Shown here in pieces: positions 42,902 to 52,500 of a stretch of DNA of 64,000 nt; positions within the stretch are counted from its first letter, which is position 1, and the number at the start of each line of letters is the position of its first letter. The notes below the pieces were generated by a model. It was not told the origin of the DNA, searched no databases, and saw only the letters and a list, made by a program, of their open reading frames with translations. Origin of the DNA: Jackrogersella multiformis (lineage: Eukaryota > Ascomycota > Sordariomycetes > Xylariales > Hypoxylaceae); NCBI GenBank assembly GCA_902806575.1, contig CADCXD010000011.1, positions 2,294,001 through 2,358,000 on the forward strand, in the 5' to 3' direction. Made by a program: the position numbers and the translations under genes.

Positions 42902-45900
42902 ATGGGATTCCTAAAGCATGAGCAAGAGCTCGCTCATGTGCTCCTTACGGAGTTATTGGCGTAAGTTGCTCTCCAGTCGAGTTTGAGAATGATGAATGAT
43001 AACATGTGAAATAATAGGTATCAATTCGCCATGCCAGTCCGATGGTCAGAAACTCAAAGTGTACTCTTTGACAAGGTCAACGTTGAGAAGCTGGTCGAGT
43101 TCGGTCCATCTCCTACTCTCTTGAATATGGCCAAGAAGACGTTAAGCCAATTCAACCTCGAATCGGACGCAGTCAATGGGATTAGGCGGTCTCTTCTCTC
43201 AACTAGCGCCAACTACGATGATCTCCGTTATGATATACCTCCGCCCATAGAGCAAGAGACGACAGAGAAAAAGAACCCAAATGATATTTTGGGGCCAGCT
43301 CCCGAGGCGAGCAAACCTGCACCTGAAGCGCCTGTCACCCAGGCAGAGCCTCCTGCAAAAGCAGATTCTCCAGTTCCAGACGCTCCAATTACAGCATTGG
43401 AGTCAGTTAAAGCTCTAGTCGCTAGCAGTCTAAAGAAGGCGGCGTCGGATATAAAGCTCGACGACAGCATAAAAGCTATTTCTGGGGGGAGGTCGATAGT
43501 ACAAAACGAGATAATAGGGGATATGCTAGAGGAATTTGGACCATTAGCGGATGATGTTGAAAATATACCCCTCAAGGAACTTGCCTCGACAATTCAGATT
43601 ACATACGATGGGAAGATGAAAAAGTGCCTACGCACTCGAATCGAGAAGATGGTTGGATCGAAGATGCCTGGTTCCTTCGATTTAATCTCCGCCAGATCCT
43701 ACCTGAACGACAAGTGGGGCCTCGCCTCTGGGAGACAAGACGCAGTGCTTCTAATCGGACTCAGTCAACAGCCAGCTGCGAGGTTAAAAAAGAACGAAGA
43801 TGCTGAGGCGTTCTTTGATACCATTTGTCAGGAGTATCTAGACAGTGCAGGGCTGTCTAGACAAAGGAGCACTGTTGCTTCAAGCCCGCAACAGACTATG
43901 CTCGATTCCAAAGTGGTACAACAGATTCGCGAGGAGCATTCTCTACTGAGGAGGAAGATTGCTGCCCTACTTTCCGATGATGATGAGTCAGCGGTACTTT
44001 CAGCAACCAGCGACAGTTCTGCAGAAATTCAAGATAAGATCGATACCTTCGAGAAAGAACTAGGCGAGGACTTCTGCAATGGTATTAGGCCGATCTTCAA
44101 AGCCGACCACCAGCGGTCTTACGACTCCGTCTGGAATTGGAGTCATGTCGATCTTCTCGATGAGTACTACAAACCCATGGAAAGGGATTCCAATCAGTCC
44201 GACGTTGAATTGGCTATGGCCAGCCTTATGAATAGGGGTAGTAGCAGACTCGAAAGGACCAGACAATACTTGCTTAGCAAGCTATCCTCTTCAGATGGTA
44301 TAGGTCCTAAAGGAATTAAAAGTATTCTTGGCTCGCTCAGAGATGATACCGAGTCCATTGGCAATAAACCACAAGCCCTTCACCCGAGTATACCGCTCGA
44401 CTTGACTCTTCCAGCCTCGAACTCTCAGCAGCTCGAAGGCATGTCGAAGGAAACTAAGTCTCCTCATATGCTTAGGAGACAAGGGACTTCGTGGACCCCC
44501 AACCAACAACTAACGACTCTTATGAACCTTAATAGCTCAATAGCATCGAAAGCTTTCGCCGGCAAAGACGTCCTCCTAACCGGCGCGGGTCCAAACTCGA
44601 TCGGAATCGTTCTCCTTCAATCACTTCTCCAGGGAGGAGCTAGGGTTCTAGTAACAACTAGTAGAGCAATGCCCGAAGCTGGCCCTATATATCAGAAGAT
44701 ATTCGCGCGTCACGGTACTAATGGTTCCCAGCTCGTTGTTCTCCCTTGCAACCAGGGAAGCAAGCAAGATATAGAGAATTTGATCTCTCACATATATGAC
44801 CCGGCCAACGGCTTGGGATGGGATCTCGATTTTATTATCCCATTCGCGGCGCTGGCGGAGAAAGGCCGTGAAATCGATAATATAGATTCCAAGTCTGAGC
44901 TTGCTCATAGAGCCATGTTGACGAACGTCCTGAGAATCATGGGATCCGTCAAGGTCGCGAAAGAGTCGCGAGGTTCTCGGACGAGGCCAGCACAGGTCTT
45001 ATTGCCTCTTTCTCCCAATCATGGCACCTTTGGTAACGACGGCTTATATTCCGAGTCTAAAATCGGCCTCATGACGTTGTTAAATAAATGGTCCTCTGAA
45101 AGTTGGAGCGACTATCTGTGCCTCTGTGGCGTCATCATCGGCTGGACTCGAGGTACAGGCCTGATGGCAGCCAACGACGCGATTGCAGAAGAAATCTCCA
45201 AGCGCGGCGTGACTACGTTCTCGACAGAAGAGATGGGCAAACTTATAATAGGGCTCATGTCGGATCCTGTTGTATCGATCTGCCAGACTGAGTGCCTCTT
45301 AGCTGACCTAAGCGGGGGTATGGGCAGCGACCCAGAGCTGGCAGCATTTATTTCCGGAATAAGAAACTCTATGCGTCAAGATGAAGACATAAAGCGTGCT
45401 CTTGCTGACGAGGAAGCTTTTGACGAGGGGGCTGTTCAAGGGAAGCCTGCTACAGCCTCTCAGTCGAACTCAACGCCGCCTATGCCACCCTTAGTTGATC
45501 TTGAACTCGGTTTCCCAGCACTTCCAGACTACACTACGAAGTTAAAACCCCTTAACTCTAAGCTAGACGGTATGGTCGACCTCGAATCAGTTGTTGTCGT
45601 AGTCGGCTTTGCTGAAATTGGACCTTGGGGCAACTCGCGGACAAGATGGGAGATGGAACTCAAAGGAGAATTTTCATTACAGGGCTGCATCGAGCTAGCC
45701 TGGATGACCGGACTTATGAAGCACAACCCGAAGCCAAATCCTTCGTCTGATGGAGTCGTAGCTGCATGGATAGATACGGCTACTGGTGCACCTGTTCAAG
45801 ATCATGAGGTGAAGGCGAAGTACGAGAAACAGATCTTAGAACACACTGGCCTTCGGCTCATTGAACCAAGCCACTTGGACCACTCCAATCGCGATAGCAA

Positions 45901-47668
45901 GCAGTTCCTCCAAGAAGTTATCGTTCAACACGACCTGGAGCCCTTCACCGCATCATTCGACACGGCTATGGAGTTCGTGCGGGAACAAGGAGACAAGGTT
46001 GAAATTAAGCAGATCGCAAAGAGTGACCAATTTTCCGTACGCATCAGAAAAGGGGCCATACTCATGATCCCAAAAGCAAGGGTCTTCGACAGGATCGTGG
46101 GCGGCCAACTCCCGACCGGCTGGGATCCTACAATATACGGGCTTCCGCAAGACATTTGCGATAGCGTGGACAGGTGTACGCAAATGGCTCTTGCGTGCGC
46201 TGCCGAGACCTTCCTCTCCGCGGGTATCACAGACGTCTATGAGCTGTACAAAACAATCCACGTCTCGGAACTCGCCAATTGCGTGGGGTCAGGCATGGGC
46301 GGCGGTCAGTCTTTGCAGAAACTCTATCGCCAACGATACCTTGATCGGCCGGTGCAGAGTGACATCCTAGCGGAAGTGTTCGTCAACACGACGGGCGCGT
46401 GGTTGAACATGCTTCTCATGTCTTCGGCTGGGCCGACGAGAACCCCCGTCGGAGCCTGTGCTACGGCGCTGGAGTCTCTCAACCAAGGATATGATTTTAT
46501 TTCCAGCGGTGGCGCGAAGATCTGCTTGGTCGGAGGCTTCGACGACATGACCCAAGATACATCGGCAGAATTTGCCAACATGAAAGCGACCAACAACAGC
46601 ATGGCTGACCTCGAGCGTGGGCGCGCTCCGCACGAGACATCTCGTCCGTGTGCTTCATCCAGGAAAGGGTTTGTCGAGTCGGAGGGCTGTGGTATGCAGT
46701 TACTTACCAGCGCCAAGATGGCCTTGGAGCTGGGCTTGCCCATCCGATCCATCGTCGCGCATGTGCAGACCGCGAGCGACGGCACCGGGCGATCTGTTCC
46801 CGCCCCCGGGAAGGGCATCATGGTCAACGTCCGTGAAAGCTCTAGCCTTGGGGTGTCGCCACTTCTGGATATCGACTACAGGAGGCGGCTACTCGAACAC
46901 TCCCTGAAGTCGATACATGAAAGACATGAGCTCTTTGGTCCCCTAGTTGGACCTAATGAATCGATCGATGAGGTGAAGCTAGCTACACAGCGAGAGGAGA
47001 AAGAGGCGCGACGCAGATTCGGCAATGCCTTCTGGACACATGACACACGCATATCCCCACTGCGCGGTGCTCTAGCTACTTGGAACCTGACTGCAGATGA
47101 CATCGGCGTCGTGTCTCTGCACGGGACATCCACGGAGCTCAACGAGAAGAACGAGGTCGAAGTACTGCATCGCCAGCTCAGCCAACTCGGCCGCACACCC
47201 GGCAACGCAGCTCTAGCCGTATGTCAGAAATACCTAACCGGGCATCCTAAAGGCGCGGCCGCGGCGTGGATGCTTAACGGCTGCTGCCAGATCCTCGAGA
47301 CCGGCGCGGTGCCGGGCAACAGGAACGCGGATAACATCGACGCCGCGCTCGAGCCCTGGGAGAACCTCGTGTTTCCCAACCGGACCATCATGGTCGGCGA
47401 GGTGAACGCGTTCAGCGTGACGAGCTTCGGCTTCGGCCAGAAAGGCGCCCAGGCGCTCGGCGTCCACCCCAAGTTTGTCCTTGCGACGATCGGTGAGGAG
47501 CAGTACGACGAGTACTGCCGCGTCCGTCAGCGGCGGTACTTCAAGGCGAAGCAACATTTCCAGAATACATTCTATGGGGGTAGTATGGTGGTGCTGAAGG
47601 ATGCTGCACCTTACCCAAAGGCGCGTCAGCTTGAGGCTTTAGTCGACGCGTCTGCAAGATTCGGTTGA
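42902..47668 (+). CDS. Fatty acid synthase alpha subunit, lacking PPTase domain
   Basis: Two exons, 42902-42960 and 43018-47668, give about 1569 residues. The short first exon encodes MGFLKHEQELAHVLLTELLA, the expected FAS alpha start, and fixes the N-terminus. Domains in order: acyl carrier domain (ISGGRSIVQNE, pantetheine serine near residue 178), ketoreductase (KDVLLTGAGPNSIGIVLLQSLL near 531-555), ketosynthase with catalytic cysteine in TPVGACATALES (near 1167), histidines in SLHGTSTELNEKNEVE (near 1387) and TGHPKGAAAAW (near 1428). The protein stops about 100 residues after the ketosynthase, so the C-terminal phosphopantetheinyl transferase domain of housekeeping FAS alpha (usually about 1850-1880 residues) is missing. 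The same shortening is known in the StcJ/AflA subunits that make hexanoate for sterigmatocystin and aflatoxin. It would need a separate PPTase. Divergent partner of the beta gene. Confidence 0.93.
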
Positions 47669-48673
47669 AGGAAATGGTAATGTTTCCATTGGCATATTTT
47701 CAGTTAGGCGTTGGATAATTGGCTCTCAGTTAGGGATGAATTGAAGACATGATACCGTATGTATTGATGATAGAGAATTATCCCTTCTTATTACTACCTA
47801 TTCTCTTGTGACATGCCTCTTATTAGACATAGTGAAATTAGATAAATACCTAGTGTAAGTCAATTGAAAGAGATTAACAATTACATACTTCTGCCGGACC
47901 TTATTAAATGCAGATCGTGCGAAACCAACAATACCTACTGTATCGCACTGTGTAATTACTCCTCATTATTTAATCAGCACCTAGACTAGCAGCCAAAATC
48001 ACGTATACCTAAGCTGCGTAAATAAGTGCTTTGAGGGATACAAAACTTATGGTGTATTCCAGTGTATTAATTACTAAAATATAGTACACGGACCCCAATG
48101 CACAGGTACCTACCAGAAGCATGTGTAACTAGCACTTATCCCATATGCAACCAGATTCAATTTTTTAGGGTTAATATTAATTCTGTCTTATTGCTTTTTT
48201 TGACTTTGAATTGCGTAGCTTCCTCGGCTGCTCGTGCCGGGACGGGCACATGCATGATCCACTTCGGAACCGGTCGCTCTCCCGTCTCGGTGGCGTTACT
48301 GACGTCAAAGCGCCCCGGGTCCCACCTTCCAGCTGATAGCTGTGGCACCTGCAGTTGAGCAATGTTTACCTTTTTCGAGAGTTCTCTCCCGTTCTTGCCG
48401 CTCTTAACTTCATATCGGTTGGTTACCTTATTAAAATGATCTTTAGGGATGCATGTTACTAGATTGATGATATTAAGACAACTACAAATGTAAAGATAGG
48501 GAAAACAGTCACAAGGGTTACTAATAAATCAGTTCACTTGCAAAGACGCGTAAATTTAAAAGCATGAAATCGTGTAGCAGAATTCATTTGGTCATGTCAT
48601 TTCTATCTGAATAGGTGCATCAGTACCTAAGGACTTGCTAACTCCCTTCCAGCGCGCATCGAAAATGCCCAGA
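47669..48673. other. Intergenic region, possible gene fragment
   Basis: The minus-strand frame 48348-48157 (63 codons, containing SAGRWDPGRFDVSNATETGERPVPKW) is richer in GC than its surroundings and looks protein-like, but has no start context or upstream exon that I can join with confidence. It may be the remnant of a gene. The rest is AT-rich and stop-rich. Confidence 0.45.
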
Positions 48674-49399
48674 TCATTCCTTTTCTTTGTATTCAGGATC
48701 ATAAGCCCAGCCGTTATCGCGGACGAGACGAAATTCTTCATCCTGTGTGAAGTCGCTTTCGATCCCGAAGAACTCGCGCATCTGCTCGGTCGACATATCT
48801 CTGATGCGACCCGAGATAGTCTTGGTGACGTAGTCGACTAGAAGCGGAATCTCGAAGAAGTTGGCCGCGATGGCGAGCTCGAAGAGTTCGGTTTGCGAGA
48901 TGTCGAGGAGCTTCTTGTCCCAGTCTGGGATCTCTGGAGGCGAAAGTACGAGGTTCGAAGCATCTTCTTCATCGGAGCTCGAGGTAACGTCGCTCAGGTC
49001 GTCCGAAAAGTCGTTGTTCTGGTCGTCCGAGTGTTGGTCGCTACCCTGGGCTTCGGCCTCCTTCTCCTTAGCCTCAGCCTCCTTCTTCTTAGCCTCGGCC
49101 TCCTTCTTCTTAGCCTCGGCCTCCTTCTTCTTAGCCTCGGCCTTCTTCATGTCTTTGGCAATCTTCTTCTGTAGAGCGACCTTCTGCTCCTTCTCAATCT
49201 TGTTGTGGTGTTCGCAAAACTCGACGATCTTCTTCAGGGTTTCTCCAGCGGTCTGGGTGGGGACGGGAACGAAAGTCTTCTCTTCTGCCAGGTCTTCCAA
49301 CATGATTCGCAAAATGCCGGACTGTTTCGCGGCTTCGCGGGTGATGAGGACCTTGGTGCCATCCTCGCCAGAGAGTTCGAGAATCTTGTTGGTAGCCAT
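48674..49399 (-). CDS. Skp1-family paralogue with charged repeat insert
   Basis: One exon, 241 residues. Skp1 links F-box proteins to cullin-1 in SCF ubiquitin ligases. The N-terminal BTB/POZ half is recognisable (ILELSGEDGTKVLITREAAKQSGILRIMLED ... LKKIVEFCEHHNK, residues 1-68), as is the C-terminal F-box binding half (DWDKKLLDISQTELFELAIAANFFEIPLLVDYVTKTISGRI ... ESDFTQDEE ... NGWAYDPEY, residues about 160-241). Normal Skp1 is about 165-170 residues; here some 75 extra residues lie between the halves. They begin with a Lys/Glu/Ala helix containing direct repeats of KKEAEA, then an acidic Asp/Ser tract (SDDQNNDFSDDLSDVTSSSDEEDAS). This marks it as a divergent second Skp1 and not the housekeeping copy. 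A role in F-box binding is inferred. It lies just outside the FAS cluster with no sign of joint regulation. Confidence 0.85.
   Translation of the reverse strand: MATNKILELSGEDGTKVLITREAAKQSGILRIMLEDLAEEKTFVPVPTQTAGETLKKIVEFCEHHNKIEKEQKVALQKKIAKDMKKAEAKKKEAEAKKKEAEAKKKEAEAKEKEAEAQGSDQHSDDQNNDFSDDLSDVTSSSDEEDASNLVLSPPEIPDWDKKLLDISQTELFELAIAANFFEIPLLVDYVTKTISGRIRDMSTEQMREFFGIESDFTQDEEFRLVRDNGWAYDPEYKEKE
49064..49146. repeat. 21-bp in-frame tandem repeat inside Skp1 paralogue
   Basis: The unit CCTCCTTCTTCTTAGCCTCGG (21 bp) is repeated about three and a half times, with a slightly altered first copy (CCTCCTTCTCCTTAGCCTCAG). On the coding strand each unit gives seven residues, AEAKKKE, so the reading frame is kept. 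Confidence 0.9.
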
Positions 49400-50283
49400 T
49401 TTGTTATGCTTCCTATTTGTTTATGGGAGTAGAATTGTAGAAGTTTTCTTGTAAGCGTAAGCTTTCTTTTCGTTTTTTTTCTTAGAAAATAAAAGAATGT
49501 AGCCTTTGTATTTTCTAAGGTGATGGAAGTAGGAAAGAAGAATTTGAAATTGGAAGGGGTGAGCTCTTAAATATTTTCCAAGGTTTCACGAGTACTTGAC
49601 AACATCGTCAATGTCCATGAACAACATATCGTTATATAAAAGGGAAATTCATGCCGAACTTTTATCGACAAGTCCCTTCATAATGAATTCATCACAATCA
49701 CATTGTTGTGGCCAGTGACTCGGGATTTGTGATGTACCTCGAGCTTTGTTGTCCCAAATTAACATCAAAGACGGCCAATGACTCGTTATTAAATCTCAAA
49801 CCAGACAAAGCATTATATGAAAGGTTGATCGGTCAAAAATCACTCGAAATGTTTGCCTACCTCTTACTTAAGTACGTTATATAATCGAATTCGATGGATA
49901 TAGCTAGCACAAAATGGGTTTAGCCCCTGAATACAATATCTACATTCACCTATGTTGAATAGGTACCAAGGTAATTGAGAATATTTACTATATTATTTTG
50001 CCTGAGTTCCACCCCTTTTAGCAATGCAAAAAATTACCCAATCGGGCTTTTAACCTTTAAAAAGTGTCTTATTTTTAATATTTAATCAATCAAAACCCCA
50101 ACAGTAGCGATGTAGACTACGCTCTCGTACCTGGGTAGACACCACAGGGTGGCGGCTGTCTGTTCTCTTTAAAATGACCGTCTCTTAGATAGTCTCTCAC
50201 GCGAGCCATCTTCGTAGATCTTCTCCGCTGGCATCTGCTTTTAGGTTAGCACAGTTCACGTAGGTAGACACAGAGATAGGGGC
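49400..50283. other. Intergenic region, promoter of the Skp1 paralogue
   Basis: AT-rich and stop-rich; no gene seen. It contains the 5' leader of the Skp1 paralogue and the 3' flank of the CCCH zinc-finger gene. Confidence 0.6.
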
Positions 50284-51810
50284 TTAAGAATGAATAATTT
50301 TAAGTGTCTGACAAGGCAAAATGGCGTGTTGTATAGCAATTACTCAAGCCAATATGGTTGTCAGAGAGCCACCAGGACCGTGTCAGGAAGTCGGAGATGG
50401 AAGAGACGAGTAAAGAAAGAAACTTACCGTGTCTATGTCATGAGTACTGGCAAAGACGCATTTAGGACGCAGGCACTTCTGGCCATTCTGGCTGTACTTG
50501 CAATGATGGCCCCAGAAGCAGTCGATATTTCTGCAGGAACTCTTGTGAGAACAGAAAGAGCCTCTAGCTTTGGTTCTGAGCACAAGCTGCTCGCCCAAGC
50601 TGAGGCGCTCCCCGTGATAGTAAGTGCATGAACTCATGTCGCAAATACCATTTAGATGATATCTATTGCAAGGTCCCCTCCTCTCTCTTTCGGTACGCCT
50701 TTGGAGGCGCTGTTCGGAAGCCACATCATATGGCGGGATCTGCTCATCGATACGCTCCTCCGAGTAATTAACTAGGTAGTACTTGAGAGGGGTCAATCTT
50801 CCCGGTTTGCCTGAGGCACCCGCGAATTTCTTGAATTCTTTAACGAAAGGAATGGCGCCGCTCCATGTAGATGTGATACCGGGATTAATTGCCGGTTTGG
50901 TCGATGGTAAGGTGGTGTTAAGAGAAGGCAGCGCATCTGGAAGTGGTTCGGAGCGAAAGACATCGTTAAACCTGACTCTCCGAAACTCAAGCTCCTGAAA
51001 GTCGTGCGGTGCAGGAGTAGTTTCGAGCAATGAAAGTTTAGAGGATATCGACGTCTCGAGCTGATAGGGTCTGAGTTCCACTATGTAGCCCCTATCATAA
51101 CAAGGACCGAAGATAATGTGCTTGCACTGTAAATTATGCACCATGAGGCGCAAGGTCTCGCGGACTTTAAAATCGGCTTGCTCCTTGCCCTTGCCGACAT
51201 CGATAATTGAGAAGAGTCCTTGGGCACGGCTAAAGCCCCGAGTGAAAGCAGTTAACTCGCTCATACTCTTCGTGAGTTCAACACTACAAAGTTTCCTGGA
51301 AAGTCCTTCGAGGTTGAGGGTAACCTGAGCGATGATGTTCCAAAGGTTCACATTGACATCGGGATATGTTTCTTTAAGATGTTTCTTAATATCGAGGCGT
51401 AACTGGTGGGCAGCTATCGCACCGCCTTCTTCCCCCTTTGCAATTAAGTCTTCGCGGAATACGGCCCCGTCGCCGTCGATAATGGCAAAGACGAAAGAAT
51501 TAACCTCCTAGATAGCTGTAGTGTTATTATTATTTTCACCATGCGCTGCCTAGGAGCTAGTGGGAATAATTACCGTTTTATGTTGAATATCAGTAAGTTT
51601 TTTAGTAGCTTCGTTGGCTTGCGTCTGGTAATGACCACGTGTCTGAGCCTCGTTGTCATATTCTCTGCATTTCTTCTCGAAGCGCAGTTCAAGGTCCTGA
51701 TATTTAACAATTAATTCTTTTAACATCTCCTCTCTCTCCTTATCGAGCTGTCGGAACCCCTCGAGTCGGGCTAGATAGCCGGCGCTATCGTTGGATCCAA
51801 TGCCATTCAT
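50284..51810 (-). CDS. CCCH zinc-finger protein with N-terminal conserved domain
   Basis: Exons 51810-51574 and 51507-50428 are well supported; a third short exon 50307-50284 (TLKIIHS then stop) is tentative. About 446 residues. The N-terminus is a coiled coil (LDKEREEMLKELIVKYQDLELRFEKK...). A domain starting EVNSFVFAIIDGDGAVFREDLIAKGEEGG and running to about residue 250 is shared by many fungal CCCH proteins and resembles a nuclease-like fold with an IDGDG strand; its function is not known to me. The C-terminal part has three Cys/His clusters: C-x8-C-x4-C-x3-H (CNRYHLNGICDMSSCTYYH), C-x5-C-x4-C-x3-H (CSHKSSCRNIDCFWGH) and C-x8-C-x4-C-x5-H. Such fingers usually bind RNA. Without the last intron the protein would end VSFFLYSSLPSPTS instead. 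It is next to the HR-PKS but there is no evidence it belongs to that pathway. Confidence 0.72.
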
Positions 51811-52500
51811 TTTGAAGAATAAATTAATTTAACCTAGCTACCTAGGTTAGAGCTTAGTTTTAAGATTTAAATAAGAATAAAACGACGCTGAACTCAGAGG
51901 TCACCTGCGTTGCTACTTGAAGATAAATTTATATGGCTGTTTTATGACAGGAGGTAAACTGGTTCCCCTTTTTTAGGTGGTGATTTCATTATGTTGCAAG
52001 GTTACTTTCAAAAATGTTTTGGAAACGTCCTTCCATGTGCCTTTGGAAGGCTTACTAAGGCATAAGTATTTGGGTGCCTAGCCCTATTAATGCATGGAAA
52101 TATTTGGAAGATGTGGCTGAGTGCTACGTATGTGGCTCCAATGATTAAGGAGTGCTTAATTTAAGCCCGAACGCCTCTTTTTATGCATCCATATTCTTCA
52201 CGTACCGAACGGTAGTTTTTACTGTGAGCTATTTTTACGGAGACTCCTACTTACTAGGCTACAGTAAATAACTATTTATATAGGGGTAGGTAATAATTTA
52301 CGGGCTTCTCAAGGACCCTTCTTTCTGAATGACTTCATAGGACCCCAGAACGTCCTCCGGCCTAAGTCATCCATATTGTCACCGCGACCAGGCGTAGCTT
52401 TGCCTTTACTAGAGCCATCGTTATCAAATTATCCCTATGGTGTCTGGGTGTTTCAATTCAGCTGCGTGGCGCTTGGTACGGATGTAGTTTGCAGGGGTTT
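51811..52500. other. Intergenic region
   Basis: No gene seen. It contains the CCCH gene's promoter and the 3' flank of the HR-PKS, with a TAGCTACCTAGGTTAG palindrome at 51835-51850. Confidence 0.65.
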
